A stretch of 64,000 nucleotides of DNA. Origin: Nocardia brasiliensis ATCC 700358. Its GTDB lineage: Bacteria; Actinomycetota; Actinomycetes; Mycobacteriales; Mycobacteriaceae. Of the stretch, positions 35,164 through 43,648 are shown in pieces (the first letter of the stretch is position 1; every line of letters starts with the position of its first letter). The DNA is taken from the NCBI RefSeq assembly GCF_000250675.2, contig NC_018681.1, forward strand, positions 1,178,001 to 1,242,000. Reading direction: 5' to 3'. Below the pieces are notes generated by a model. It did no database searches. It saw nothing but the letters and a program-made list of their open reading frames with translations, and was not told where the DNA came from. The position numbers and the translations under genes were made by a program.

Positions 35164-35814
35164 GTGACCACATCGCGTACCGCGGCGGAGCGGCCGCGTC
35201 GCCGTTACGCGCCGCGCCTGCCGCCCGAGCAGCGCCGGGCCCAGTTGCTCGACGCCGCGTTCACGGTGCTGGGCCGGATGGAACTGCACGAGCTGAACAT
35301 GGAGGCGGTCGCGCAGGAGGCCGGCGTCGGCAAGCCGGTGCTCTACACCGTCTTCAAGACTCGCGCCGAACTCGTTGCGGCACTGCTGGAACGGGAACGC
35401 GAGCGCGGCCTGGAACAGGTCGCCGCCACCCTGCCGACCGATCTGATCGGCGCCGACCCCGTGGTCGCCGCCTCGGCCACGGTCGAGGCGTTCGTCGGTG
35501 TGGCACTGGAGAATCCGACCCGCTGGCGGCTGATCCTCGCCGGGCCGGGCAACGCGCCCGACGAATACCGTGAGGCCCTGCGCCATTCGCGGGCGGGCAT
35601 CTTCGATCAGGCCGAGGCGCTGGTGCGGATCGGCACCGCACTCGAACCGCGTTGGGCCGGTGTGGATTCCGCGCTGCTCACCAACTCGCTGCTGCAGGTG
35701 GCCGAGATGCTCGGGCGGTTGGCGGTCAGTGAACCCGACGAGTACCCTCGCGAACGCCTGCAAGGCTTCGTGCACGCCATCGTCCGGCTACTCGTCGGCG
35801 CCCCAGCCCCATAA
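35164..35814 (+). CDS. TetR-family transcriptional regulator
   Basis: 216 residues from the GTG at 35164, which follows GGAGGTGAGG. The N-terminal helix-turn-helix is PEQRRAQLLDAAFTVLGRMELHELNMEAVAQEAGVGKPVLYTVFKTRAELVAALL. The C-terminal ligand domain has a Trp/Arg stretch (NPTRWRLILAGPGN). It likely controls the divergent MpaB-like gene and itself. Confidence 0.9.
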   Translation: MTTSRTAAERPRRRYAPRLPPEQRRAQLLDAAFTVLGRMELHELNMEAVAQEAGVGKPVLYTVFKTRAELVAALLERERERGLEQVAATLPTDLIGADPVVAASATVEAFVGVALENPTRWRLILAGPGNAPDEYREALRHSRAGIFDQAEALVRIGTALEPRWAGVDSALLTNSLLQVAEMLGRLAVSEPDEYPRERLQGFVHAIVRLLVGAPAP

Positions 35815-35843
35815 CCCCTGCCGCCGCGCACATCTCAGCACCC

Positions 35844-35894
35844 CGCGCACGAATTGATCAGCGATTCTGTGCGCGCCAAGACAATTCGTGCGCG
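35844..35894. terminator. Long hairpin between converging tetR and metX
   Basis: Perfect 13-bp arms CGCGCACGAATTG and CAATTCGTGCGCG around 25 bases. It separates the TetR gene (ends 35814) from metX (ends 35901). Confidence 0.72.
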
Positions 35895-35900
35895 TGAACC

Positions 35901-37061
35901 TCAGGTGGCGGGTTGCCGAGCGGCGCGGGCCAGCCGCACCGTTTCGGTCAGCAGCTTCGCCACCGCTGCCGCCTCGGTGAGGAAGCCGTCGTGACCGTCT
36001 CGGGAGTGCACGACCTCGAGGCCGTCGCAGCCGGGCAGCCCGTCGGCGAGTTCCTGTTGGGTGCGCAGCGGATACAGCCGGTCGGAGTCGACACCGCCGA
36101 CCACGCACGGCACGGGCGTCGCGGCCAGCGCCGCCTGCACCCCGCCGCGGCCGCGGCCGATGTCGTGCCGGTTCATCGCCTCGGTCAGCAGCACATAGGT
36201 GCCCGGATCGAACCGGTTGCACAGCTTGTCGGCCTGGTGGTCCAGGTAGCTCTGCACGGCGTAACGCCCACCGCGCCAAGGATCTTCGGCGCCCTGCGCG
36301 CTGTTCTCGAAGCGGTGGTCGAGCTCGTCCTCGGTGCGATAGGTGAGGTGCGCGATGCGCCGGGCCAGTCCCATGCCGGTCATCGGCGCGCGGTCGGTGT
36401 CGTGGTAATCGCCGCCCTGCCAGTCCGGATCGGCTTTGATGGCGGCGATCTGGGTGGTCTGGGTGCCGATCTGATCGGCGGTGGCGCGGGCGCCGACGGC
36501 CAGTACCAATGCGGCGCCGACCCGGTCGGGACTGCCGACCATCCACTCCAGTACCCGCATACCGCCCATCGATCCGCCGACGACGGCGGCCAGCCGCGTG
36601 ACGCCGAGCCGATCCATCAGCGCTGCCTCGGCGGTCACCTGGTCGCGGATGGATATCTCGGGAAACCTTGCGCCCCAAGGCTTTCCATCGGGCGACAGGG
36701 TCGACGGCCCGGTGCTCCCCTGGCAACCGCCGAGCACGTTCGTCGCGATCACGCACCACTCGTCGGTGTCGAGCGGACAGCCCGGACCGACCATGCCGTC
36801 CCACCAGCCGGGCAGCGGGTGGATATCGTCCGGGAAGCCGACCACGTGCGAGTCGCCGGTGAGCGCGTGCTCGACCAGCACCACGTTGTCCAGCTCGGGG
36901 GAGAGCTCGCCCCACCGCTGGACCGCGAGATGGACCTGCGGAATGACCGCGCCGCTCTCCAATCGAATATCACCGACCGGGATGATCCCGAGCCGTCCGT
37001 CCGGCGGCGGCAGGGCCACCCCGGACGAACGGCGGAAACTCGGTTCGGTACCCACCGTCAC
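35901..37061 (-). CDS. metX: Homoserine O-acetyltransferase
   Basis: 386 residues. It acetylates homoserine with acetyl-CoA in methionine synthesis. The alpha/beta-hydrolase fold shows HALTGDSHVVG, GGCQGSTGP and the nucleophile elbow GGSMGGM (Ser ~166), with the acid and histidine at the C-terminus (GGVDSDRLYP; RDGHDGFL). The GTG at 37061 overlaps the metY stop by 4 bp, so the two are coupled. Control is expected from the metY leader: SAM-IV riboswitch and a poly-cysteine short ORF. Confidence 0.95.
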   Translation of the reverse strand: MTVGTEPSFRRSSGVALPPPDGRLGIIPVGDIRLESGAVIPQVHLAVQRWGELSPELDNVVLVEHALTGDSHVVGFPDDIHPLPGWWDGMVGPGCPLDTDEWCVIATNVLGGCQGSTGPSTLSPDGKPWGARFPEISIRDQVTAEAALMDRLGVTRLAAVVGGSMGGMRVLEWMVGSPDRVGAALVLAVGARATADQIGTQTTQIAAIKADPDWQGGDYHDTDRAPMTGMGLARRIAHLTYRTEDELDHRFENSAQGAEDPWRGGRYAVQSYLDHQADKLCNRFDPGTYVLLTEAMNRHDIGRGRGGVQAALAATPVPCVVGGVDSDRLYPLRTQQELADGLPGCDGLEVVHSRDGHDGFLTEAAAVAKLLTETVRLARAARQPAT

Positions 37062-38386
37062 GTCGCCGCCGCCGTGAAGCCGGCGCGCAGATCGGCCAGG
37101 ATGTCGTCGATCCCCTCGATGCCCACCGCCAGCCGGACCAACCCCGGAGTGACGCCCGCGCGGAGTTGTTCGTCCGGCGTGAGCTGCGAATGTGTGGTCG
37201 ACGCGGGGTGGATCACGAGAGAACGCACATCTCCGATGTTAGCCACATGGCTGTGCAGGACTAATCCGTCCACGAACTTCTTGCCCGCATCGACACCACC
37301 GCGCAGCTCGAAGGCCACGATCGCGCCCGCGCCCTTCGGCGCCAGTTGCCGGGCGCGTTCGTACCACGGTGACGTGGGCAGACCCGCGTAGCTGACCGAG
37401 GTCACGTCCGGGTGGGTGCGCAGGAATTCGGCGACCGCCGTGGCATTGGCCACATGTCGCTCCACCCGCAGGCTCAGCGTCTCGAGACCCTGGCTGATCA
37501 GGAACGCGTTGAACGGTGAGATGGCCGCGCCGAGGTCGCGCAGCAGTTGCACGCGGGCCTTGAGCGCGAACGCGGGCGCGCCGAGATCGGCGAACACCGC
37601 GCCGTGGTAGCTCGGGTCCGGGGTGGTGAAACCGGGGTAGCGGGACTGTCCCTGCGCGTCGGTCACCGTCCAGTCGAAGGTGCCGCCGTCGACGATAACG
37701 CCCGCAATAGCCGAGCCGTGTCCGCCGAGGTACTTGGTCGCCGAGTGCACCACGATGTCGGCGCCGTGCGCCAGCGGCTGGATCAAATACGGCGTGGCCA
37801 CCGTGTTGTCCACGATCAACGGCAGCCCGGCCGCGTGCGCGACGGCGGCGATGCCGGGGATGTCGAAAATGGCGCTGCTCGGGTTGGCGATGGTCTCGCC
37901 GTAGCACGCCTTGGTGTTCGGCCGGATCGCGGCGCGCCACTGTTCGAGGTCGTCCGGGTCGTCGACGAAGGACACCTCGATGCCGAGTTTGGGCAGCGTG
38001 TAGTGGAAGAGGTTGTAGGTGCCGCCGTACAGGTGCGGGCTGGACACGATGTGGTCGCCGGCCGCGGCCAGGTTCAGGATCGCGTAGGTCTCCGCGGCCT
38101 GCCCGGAGGCCAGCAGCAGTGCGGCGACGCCGCCCTCCAGCGCGGCGACGCGCTGCTCGACCACGTCCTGCGTGGGGTTCATGATCCGGGTGTAGATATT
38201 GCCCGGCTCGGCGAGGCCGAACAGCGCGGCGGCGTGATCGGTATCGCGGAAGGCGTACGAGGTGGTCTGGTAGATCGGCAGGGCCCGGGCGCCGGTACCG
38301 GCGTCGGGCGTTTGGCCCGCGTGCACCTGCTTGGTCTCGAAGGACCACTGACTCGGATCGACCTCGGACACGGTGGGGTCAGTCAT
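37058..38386 (-). CDS. metY: O-acetylhomoserine sulfhydrylase (PLP)
   Basis: 442 residues of the Cys/Met-metabolism PLP family. It makes homocysteine from O-acetylhomoserine and sulfide. The PLP lysine lies in HSATKYLGGHGS (~residue 215), with YNLFHYTLPKLGIEVSFVDDP and an N-terminal start typical of MetY (FETKQVHAGQTPD). The ATG at 38386 follows TTTGGAGC. It is the first gene of metY-metX; its 5' leader contains a SAM-IV riboswitch and a 10-codon poly-cysteine ORF. Confidence 0.95.
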   Translation of the reverse strand: MTDPTVSEVDPSQWSFETKQVHAGQTPDAGTGARALPIYQTTSYAFRDTDHAAALFGLAEPGNIYTRIMNPTQDVVEQRVAALEGGVAALLLASGQAAETYAILNLAAAGDHIVSSPHLYGGTYNLFHYTLPKLGIEVSFVDDPDDLEQWRAAIRPNTKACYGETIANPSSAIFDIPGIAAVAHAAGLPLIVDNTVATPYLIQPLAHGADIVVHSATKYLGGHGSAIAGVIVDGGTFDWTVTDAQGQSRYPGFTTPDPSYHGAVFADLGAPAFALKARVQLLRDLGAAISPFNAFLISQGLETLSLRVERHVANATAVAEFLRTHPDVTSVSYAGLPTSPWYERARQLAPKGAGAIVAFELRGGVDAGKKFVDGLVLHSHVANIGDVRSLVIHPASTTHSQLTPDEQLRAGVTPGLVRLAVGIEGIDDILADLRAGFTAAAT

Positions 38387-38431
38387 GTCGGTTTTGCTCC
38401 AAAGAAAAGGTTGCTCGCCAGAACTGCTGGG

Positions 38432-38464
38432 TTATCGGGGCGCAGGCGCAGAACAACAACACAT
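38432..38464 (-). CDS. Poly-cysteine leader peptide (MCCCSAPAPR) in the metY leader
   Basis: A 10-codon ORF: ATG then three TGT codons, TCT GCG CCT GCG CCC CGA, TAA. It has a strong ribosome site, AGGAGG, 8 nt upstream. It lies between the SAM-IV riboswitch and the metY start, 45 bp before the latter. Short ORFs with consecutive cysteine codons act as cysteine-responsive attenuators in mycobacteria (established for leaderless examples upstream of sulfur genes). Ribosome stalling at Cys codons when cysteine is scarce would change folding downstream. Its function here is inference. Confidence 0.72.
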   Translation of the reverse strand: MCCCSAPAPR

Positions 38465-38511
38465 TTCGGGAACCTCCTGGAAGCGCGCTTGCTCTCGACC
38501 GTCGAGAGCCG

Positions 38512-38590
38512 GGTCATCACCCGGAGCACCCCACCGCTGCTGGAGGGTTGCCGACCAGCGAGCCGGGGCTTGGCGCTGGTACTCATGACC
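38512..38590 (-). ncRNA. SAM-IV riboswitch in the metY leader
   Basis: On the minus strand the sequence starts GGTCATGAGT and ends GGGTGATGACC, closing a stem. Inside are the SAM-IV core blocks CAAGCCCCGGCTCGCTGG, CGGCAACCCTCC and GCGGTGGGGTGC, all matching the actinobacterial SAM-IV family. It binds S-adenosylmethionine and is expected to reduce expression of metY-metX when SAM is plentiful. A hairpin (CTCTCGA-N3-TCGAGAG) just after it may be part of the expression platform. Confidence 0.93.
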
Positions 38591-38598
38591 TGACCGCG

Positions 38599-38629
38599 AT
38601 CATAACCGGCGCGGCCGCGGCCGCCGCAA
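38599..38629 (-). promoter_or_regulatory. Promoter of the metY-metX unit
   Basis: On the minus strand TATGAT (38604-38599) is a near-consensus -10, with TTGCGG (38629-38624) as a -35 at 19 bp. The start would be about 38592, only a couple of bases before the riboswitch. Confidence 0.65.
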
Positions 38630-38631
38630 CC

Positions 38632-39336
38632 TCACCCCGCGGCGGCGCTACCGGTACCGCAGCACAAGCGCAGGAACTCGTCGAATGTCGTGGTAAAGGC
38701 CGTGCGCGCGGCCTGGGCCGCGCCCTCGAGATCATCGTCGTCGAAGACTGCCTCCTGACATTCCATGCCGACGTGCCCGATCAGCTGCCAGGTGCCGAGG
38801 ATGAGCCGTACCGGCAGTGCGTCGGGCGTGGTGTCGAGCCGCTCGGCGAGCACGCTCGCGATCGCGGCGTTCTTGCTCTCGGCGTGGTCGATGCTGCGGG
38901 TGCTGACCGCCGCGCTGCTGCGCATGATCCGCCGCATCTGCTGGAACTGGCGGAAGGTCACCGGGTCGGTGCTGTCGTTCGTCGACGCGCTGTCGACGAC
39001 CCGCAGGAACGCTTCGCGCAACGCGTGCAGTTCGTTCCCGGTGTGCGGCAGTTCGCGCAGGGTGTGCGCGACCGCCGCGCCGAAGTCGACCACCGGCCCG
39101 AGGACGATGTCTTCCTTGCTCTCGAAGTACCGGTTGATGGTGCGCGGCGAGATATCGGCCGCGTGGGCGATCTGTTCGATCGTGGTCGCGTCGAATCCCT
39201 GTGCGTCGCACAGATTCAGGCCGACTTCGATGATGCGCAACCGCGTCTGCTGCTTCTTCCGCTCGCGCAGGCCGGGGTGGGGTTGCGGCGTGGGGGCCGC
39301 GGCGTTCGCACTCGTCGGCGTCGGTGACTCGAGCAT
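38632..39336 (-). CDS. TetR-family transcriptional regulator
   Basis: 234 residues. After a ~25-residue Pro/Thr tail, the helix-turn-helix reads LRIIEVGLNLCDAQGFDATTIEQIAHAADISPRTINRYFESKEDIVLG. The C-terminal domain is variable. The ATG at 39336 is the first good start. It diverges from an MFS efflux gene across ~130 bp that includes a 15-bp palindrome, so it is probably the repressor of that transporter. Confidence 0.9.
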   Translation of the reverse strand: MLESPTPTSANAAAPTPQPHPGLRERKKQQTRLRIIEVGLNLCDAQGFDATTIEQIAHAADISPRTINRYFESKEDIVLGPVVDFGAAVAHTLRELPHTGNELHALREAFLRVVDSASTNDSTDPVTFRQFQQMRRIMRSSAAVSTRSIDHAESKNAAIASVLAERLDTTPDALPVRLILGTWQLIGHVGMECQEAVFDDDDLEGAAQAARTAFTTTFDEFLRLCCGTGSAAAG

Positions 39337-39384
39337 GCATCCATGCTATCGCAATCGGGTCGGATCGTGTCATTAACAGACAAC

Positions 39385-39399
39385 TGTCGTGTTACGACA
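39385..39399. promoter_or_regulatory. Palindrome between TetR and MFS genes, operator candidate
   Basis: TGTCGT-GTT-ACGACA, perfect 6-bp arms. A partial copy (AATGTCGCG) lies about 17 bp further on. Confidence 0.65.
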
Positions 39400-39466
39400 T
39401 TTTTCTCTTGACGCCAAATGTCGCGCAATGCCAGGATGGCAACACTTCGATATGAGGGAGAAGACA

Positions 39467-40963
39467 GTGACCGACACTGCGACAGCGGTAGCAGTTCCAG
39501 AAAAACAAGGCAGTTCCGCGCGCTGGTTCGCCCTCGGCGTCATCGCGTTGGCCCAGCTCATGGTGGTGCTCGACGCCACCATCGTGACGATCTCGCTGCC
39601 CTTCGCGCAGCAGGACCTCGGCATCAGCGACGGCAACAAACAGTGGATGCTCACGGCGTACACGCTGATCTTCGGCGGCCTGCTGCTGCTCGGCGGGCGG
39701 CTGGCCGACTACCTCGGCCGACGGCGGATCTTCATCGTCGGTCTGATCGGCTTCGCGGCCGCGTCGGCACTTGCCGGTCTCGCGCAGAACGGGGCCGAGA
39801 TGTTCGCCGGACGTGCCCTGCAGGGTGCCTTCGCGGCGTTGCTCGCGCCGGCCGCGCTCTCGCTGCTCTCGGTGACCTTCACCGAACCAGGTGAGCGGGC
39901 CAAGGCCTTCGGCCTGTTCGCCGGGATCTCCGCCGGTGGCGCCGCGCTCGGCCTGATCGCCGGTGGCGCGCTCACCGAATACGCCTCGTGGCGCTGGTGC
40001 CTGCTGGTGAACACCCCGATCGCGTTGCTCGCCCTGGTCGGCGCGCTGGCCTGGGTGGTAAAGGATGTGCCGACACCGCGGACCGGCGGCTACGACGTGC
40101 CCGGCGCCGTCACCGTCACCCTCGGCCTGATCTCGATCGTGTACGGCTTCAGCCGGGCCGCCGACGACGGCTGGCTGGCGGGCAGCACGCTCGGCCTGCT
40201 GGTGGCCGGTGCCGCGCTGCTGATCGCGTTCGTCGCGATCGAGCGACGCTCGGCGAATCCGCTGCTGCCGCTGCATATTCCGGGTGAGATCAACCGGGGC
40301 GGCGCGTTCCTCGCCGCGCTGCTGGTGCCGATCGCCATGTTCGCGATGTTCCTGTTCCTCAGCTACTACTTCCAGATCACGCTCGGCTACTCGTCGCTGA
40401 AGGCGGGCTTCGCGTTCCTGCCGTTCCCCGCGGGCATCGCGATCTCCGCGGGCGTGACCAGCGCGCTGCTGCCGAAGATCGGTCCGCGGCCGCTGATGGT
40501 GGCCGGCGCGGTGCTCGGCGTGCTCGGTCTGCTGTGGCTGGCCCAGCTCGGTTTCGGGGACGGCTACGCGACCAGCGTGCTGCCCGCGCAGCTGCTGATC
40601 GCGCTCGGCATGGGTCCGCTGTTCGTCGGCATGCAGACCGTCGCGCTGCATCAGGTGGAAGAAGCGGATTCGGGCGTGGCCAGTGCGCTGCTGAACGCCG
40701 CACAGCAGGTCGGCGGCGCGGTCGGCACGGCGCTGCTGACCACCATCTCGGTGCAGACGGCCAAGAGCTACGCCGAGAGCCACGCGACGCTGGACAACCT
40801 GCTCGCCCGCGCCTCGATCCACAGCTACGACGTGGCGTTCTATGTCGGCGCCGGGTTCTTCCTGGCCGCCATCCCGGTGATCTGGCTGATGATCCGGGAC
40901 CGGCCGGCGAACCTGATCGAGGGCGCCGACGACGCGGCGCGCCCGGTGCACGTCGGAGTCTGA
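39467..40963 (+). CDS. MFS drug transporter, DHA2 (14-helix) type
   Basis: 498 residues with about 14 membrane helices. Motif A appears as GGRLADYLGRRR, and the antiporter motif C region as GLFAGISAGGAALGLIAGG. The start WFALGVIALAQLMVVLDATIVTISLP is typical of EmrB/QacA proton-driven exporters. The GTG at 39467 follows GGGAG at 6 nt; an ATG at 39452 is the alternative. It is probably controlled by the divergent TetR. Confidence 0.9.
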   Translation: MTDTATAVAVPEKQGSSARWFALGVIALAQLMVVLDATIVTISLPFAQQDLGISDGNKQWMLTAYTLIFGGLLLLGGRLADYLGRRRIFIVGLIGFAAASALAGLAQNGAEMFAGRALQGAFAALLAPAALSLLSVTFTEPGERAKAFGLFAGISAGGAALGLIAGGALTEYASWRWCLLVNTPIALLALVGALAWVVKDVPTPRTGGYDVPGAVTVTLGLISIVYGFSRAADDGWLAGSTLGLLVAGAALLIAFVAIERRSANPLLPLHIPGEINRGGAFLAALLVPIAMFAMFLFLSYYFQITLGYSSLKAGFAFLPFPAGIAISAGVTSALLPKIGPRPLMVAGAVLGVLGLLWLAQLGFGDGYATSVLPAQLLIALGMGPLFVGMQTVALHQVEEADSGVASALLNAAQQVGGAVGTALLTTISVQTAKSYAESHATLDNLLARASIHSYDVAFYVGAGFFLAAIPVIWLMIRDRPANLIEGADDAARPVHVGV

Positions 40964-41312
40964 TCAGCTGGATAACGACTCGGTCCGCGGATCGCCAGGC
41001 GGCGGTCCGCGGACCTATCGTGGGGGACGCGGGCGACCTGCGCATTGCGCCGTATCAACCGATGCAGTGGGCTGTGACCAACCGGTGAATTGCGCTGGGA
41101 CCTACCAGTCAGTAAGTTCGTGGGGTTTCTCACTCGGGGGGCTGCCCGCACACCGCGAACAGCGGCAGCAGTACGCTTGTCTTGTTTGCACCACACGTCT
41201 CGCGGACAACGCGGGGCATATACGTTGTCTGTTGGAACAGCTGGGGTCCGCTCACAAGCGTGTTCGCCTGGCCGTGCAATGAGGGCACCATCCTAGGAGG
41301 ACACGAAGATCC
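40964..41312. other. Intergenic region before icd
   Basis: About 350 bp. No gene and no clear operator; presumably the icd promoter and leader. AGGAGG lies 8 nt before the icd ATG. Confidence 0.4.
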
Positions 41313-42530
41313 ATGTCCAAGATCAAGGTTGAAGGCACCGTCGTCGAACTCGACGGCGACGAGATGACCCGGATCATCTGGCAGTTCATCAAGGACAAGC
41401 TGATCCATCCGTATCTCGACGTGAACCTCGAGTACTACGACCTGGGCATCGAGTACCGGGACAAGACAGACGACCAGGTCACCATCGATGCCGCCGAGGC
41501 GATCAAGCGCCACGGCGTCGGCGTCAAATGCGCCACCATCACGCCGGACGAGGCCCGCGTCAAGGAATTCGGCCTGAAGAAGATGTGGCGCTCGCCCAAC
41601 GGCACCATCCGCAACATCCTCGGCGGCACCATCTTCCGCGCCCCGATCATCATCTCCAACGTCCCGCGCCTGGTGCCCGGCTGGACCAAGCCGATCATCA
41701 TCGGCCGCCACGCGTTCGGCGACCAGTACCGCGCCACCGATTTCAAGGTGTATCAGGCGGGCACGGTCACCGTGACCTTCACGCCGGAGGACGGCAGCGA
41801 GCCGATCCAGCACGAGGTCGTGAAGATGCCCGAGGACGGCGGCGTCGTCATGGGCATGTACAACTTCAAGAACTCGATCATCGATTTCGCGCGCGCCTCG
41901 TTCAACTACGGCCTGCAGCAGAACTACCCGGTGTATCTGTCCACGAAGAACACCATCCTCAAGGCCTACGACGGCATGTTCAAGGACACGTTCCAGGATG
42001 TCTTCGACGCCGAGTTCAAGACCCAGTTCGACGCGGCGGGCCTGACCTACGAGCACCGCCTCATCGACGACATGGTCGCCTCCTCCATGAAGTGGGAGGG
42101 CGGTTACGTCTGGGCCTGTAAGAACTACGACGGCGATGTGCAGTCCGACACCGTGGCCCAGGGCTTCGGTTCGCTCGGCCTGATGACGTCGGTGCTGCTG
42201 ACCCCGGACGGCAAGACCTGTGAGGCGGAGGCCGCGCACGGCACCGTCACCCGGCACTACCGCCAGCACCAGCAGGGCAAGCCGACCTCGACCAACCCGA
42301 TCGCGTCGATCTTCGCCTGGACGCGCGGGCTCGAGCACCGCGGCAAGCTGGACAACACCCCCGAGGTGATCGGCTTCTCGCAGACCCTCGAGGATGTCGT
42401 CATCAAGACCGTCGAGGGCGGCCAGATGACCAAGGATCTCGCGCTGCTCGTCGGCGGCGATCAGGGCTACCTGAGCACCGAGGAATTCCTCGGCGCGCTG
42501 GACGCTAACCTGGCCCGCGCCCTGCGCTGA
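41313..42530 (+). CDS. icd: NADP-dependent isocitrate dehydrogenase, eukaryotic-like type
   Basis: 405 residues. It converts isocitrate to 2-oxoglutarate and CO2. The start KIKVEGTVVELDGDEMTRIIWQFIKDKLIHPYLD, the substrate stretch RSPNGTIRNILGGTIFR and the NADP region GTVTRHYRQHQ are those of the cytosolic-type homodimeric enzyme (Icd1, Rv3339c). It lies after metY/metX as in M. tuberculosis. Confidence 0.96.
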   Translation: MSKIKVEGTVVELDGDEMTRIIWQFIKDKLIHPYLDVNLEYYDLGIEYRDKTDDQVTIDAAEAIKRHGVGVKCATITPDEARVKEFGLKKMWRSPNGTIRNILGGTIFRAPIIISNVPRLVPGWTKPIIIGRHAFGDQYRATDFKVYQAGTVTVTFTPEDGSEPIQHEVVKMPEDGGVVMGMYNFKNSIIDFARASFNYGLQQNYPVYLSTKNTILKAYDGMFKDTFQDVFDAEFKTQFDAAGLTYEHRLIDDMVASSMKWEGGYVWACKNYDGDVQSDTVAQGFGSLGLMTSVLLTPDGKTCEAEAAHGTVTRHYRQHQQGKPTSTNPIASIFAWTRGLEHRGKLDNTPEVIGFSQTLEDVVIKTVEGGQMTKDLALLVGGDQGYLSTEEFLGALDANLARALR

Positions 42531-42582
42531 CCAGCTGAATGTCCCGGCGCTGGCAGCGAATCCGGCGCCGGGGACGACTCTA

Positions 42583-42617
42583 CGGGCACCCGCACCACAC
42601 GGTGGTACGGGTGCCCG
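42583..42617. terminator. Bidirectional terminator between icd and the imine-reductase-like gene
   Basis: CGGGCACCCG and CGGGTGCCCG enclose an inner ACCAC/GGTGG pair, followed by ACTGTTTT on the plus side. Confidence 0.85.
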
Positions 42618-42630
42618 GACTGTTTTCCGG

Positions 42631-43521
42631 TCAGGCCGCGACGGTGTGGTCGCGCAGCACCGTGGCGGCGCGGGGGAAGTTGTCCGCGCCGAGACCCCGT
42701 TCGACGCTCGCGTCGAGCAGTCGCTGCAACGGGTCCAGCAGGTCGGTGGGCAGTCCCTGCTCGCGACTCACGCCGCGGATCGTTTCCAGCACCGACCCCA
42801 TCTCCGCGATGCTCGCGAAGGTCGGCGCGAATTCGTCCGCGTCGATTTCGGCGGCCAGGGCCGGCAGCACGTCGAGCAGCGCGCGCAGCCAGGGCACCAG
42901 GAAATCAGCGGTGAGACCGTGCACCGTGGCCGGTGCGCCGCCGAGCATCGCCGCCGCGTGGAAGAAGCCGCCGAACAGTCCGTACATGCCCGCGAGCACC
43001 GCCATGTCGTGCAAGGCCGCCAGGCCGGTGTCCGCGCCGAGATAGCTGGTGGCGCCCAGCTCCGCGATCGCCGCGCCGTGTGCGTCCGCGGCTTCGGCCG
43101 ACCCGCTGTAGGGAACGAGCGTGGCCGCGGTGCCCACCGTCGCGGGCATGCCGAGAATCGCGCCGTCGAGAAAGTGACCCCGTTGCTCGGCGATCCAGGA
43201 GGCCAGCGCGCGGGCCTCGTCGGGGCGGCCAGTCGAGACGTTCAGCACCGTGCGTCCCGCCAGCGCGCCGGGAACGGTCGCCAGCAGCGCCGCCACGCCG
43301 GGGGTGTCGACGTGCGAGACGATGATCAGTTCGCTCGCCGCTATCGCGTCGGTGAGCGGCGCGGCGCGGCGCGCGCCCAGTTCGTCCAGCTGCGGCGCGC
43401 GGCCCGGCGTCCGGTTCCACACCGTCGTCGGGTAGCCGGCGGCCAGGTAGCGTCCGGCGATCGCCGAGCCCATCCGCCCGAGTCCGAGCACCGTTATCCG
43501 CGTGCGCTTTTCGCTGGTCAT
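42631..43521 (-). CDS. NAD(P)-dependent imine reductase/6-phosphogluconate dehydrogenase-like protein
   Basis: 296 residues. The N-terminal NADPH motif is VLGLGRMGSAIAG; the linker VLNVSTGRPDEAR and the active-site helix GADTGLAALHDMAVLAGMYGLF lead to an all-helical C-terminal domain. This is the pattern of imine reductases and beta-hydroxyacid dehydrogenase relatives; the conserved Asp in ALHD fits the imine-reductase position. Substrate unknown. The ATG at 43521 has AGGAAACGC upstream. It diverges from a GlxA-type regulator. Confidence 0.85.
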   Translation of the reverse strand: MTSEKRTRITVLGLGRMGSAIAGRYLAAGYPTTVWNRTPGRAPQLDELGARRAAPLTDAIAASELIIVSHVDTPGVAALLATVPGALAGRTVLNVSTGRPDEARALASWIAEQRGHFLDGAILGMPATVGTAATLVPYSGSAEAADAHGAAIAELGATSYLGADTGLAALHDMAVLAGMYGLFGGFFHAAAMLGGAPATVHGLTADFLVPWLRALLDVLPALAAEIDADEFAPTFASIAEMGSVLETIRGVSREQGLPTDLLDPLQRLLDASVERGLGADNFPRAATVLRDHTVAA

Positions 43522-43600
43522 GCGTTTCCTCCGTAGATCTGTGCGGGTGTCGGGTGGGCGCCCGCGTCCCAGTCTTCGCGTTCCGGTCGCGTCGCACGAG

Positions 43601-43635
43601 TGGCAGGACTGACCGTCGACGCACGCTTCCTGCCA
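43601..43635. promoter_or_regulatory. Inverted repeat before the GlxA-type regulator
   Basis: TGGCAGGA-N19-TCCTGCCA, perfect 8-bp arms, between the divergent reductase and regulator genes and ending 14 bp before the regulator ATG. It is a good candidate for autoregulation by the AraC-type protein. Confidence 0.6.
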
Positions 43636-43648
43636 TATCCTGGGCGGC

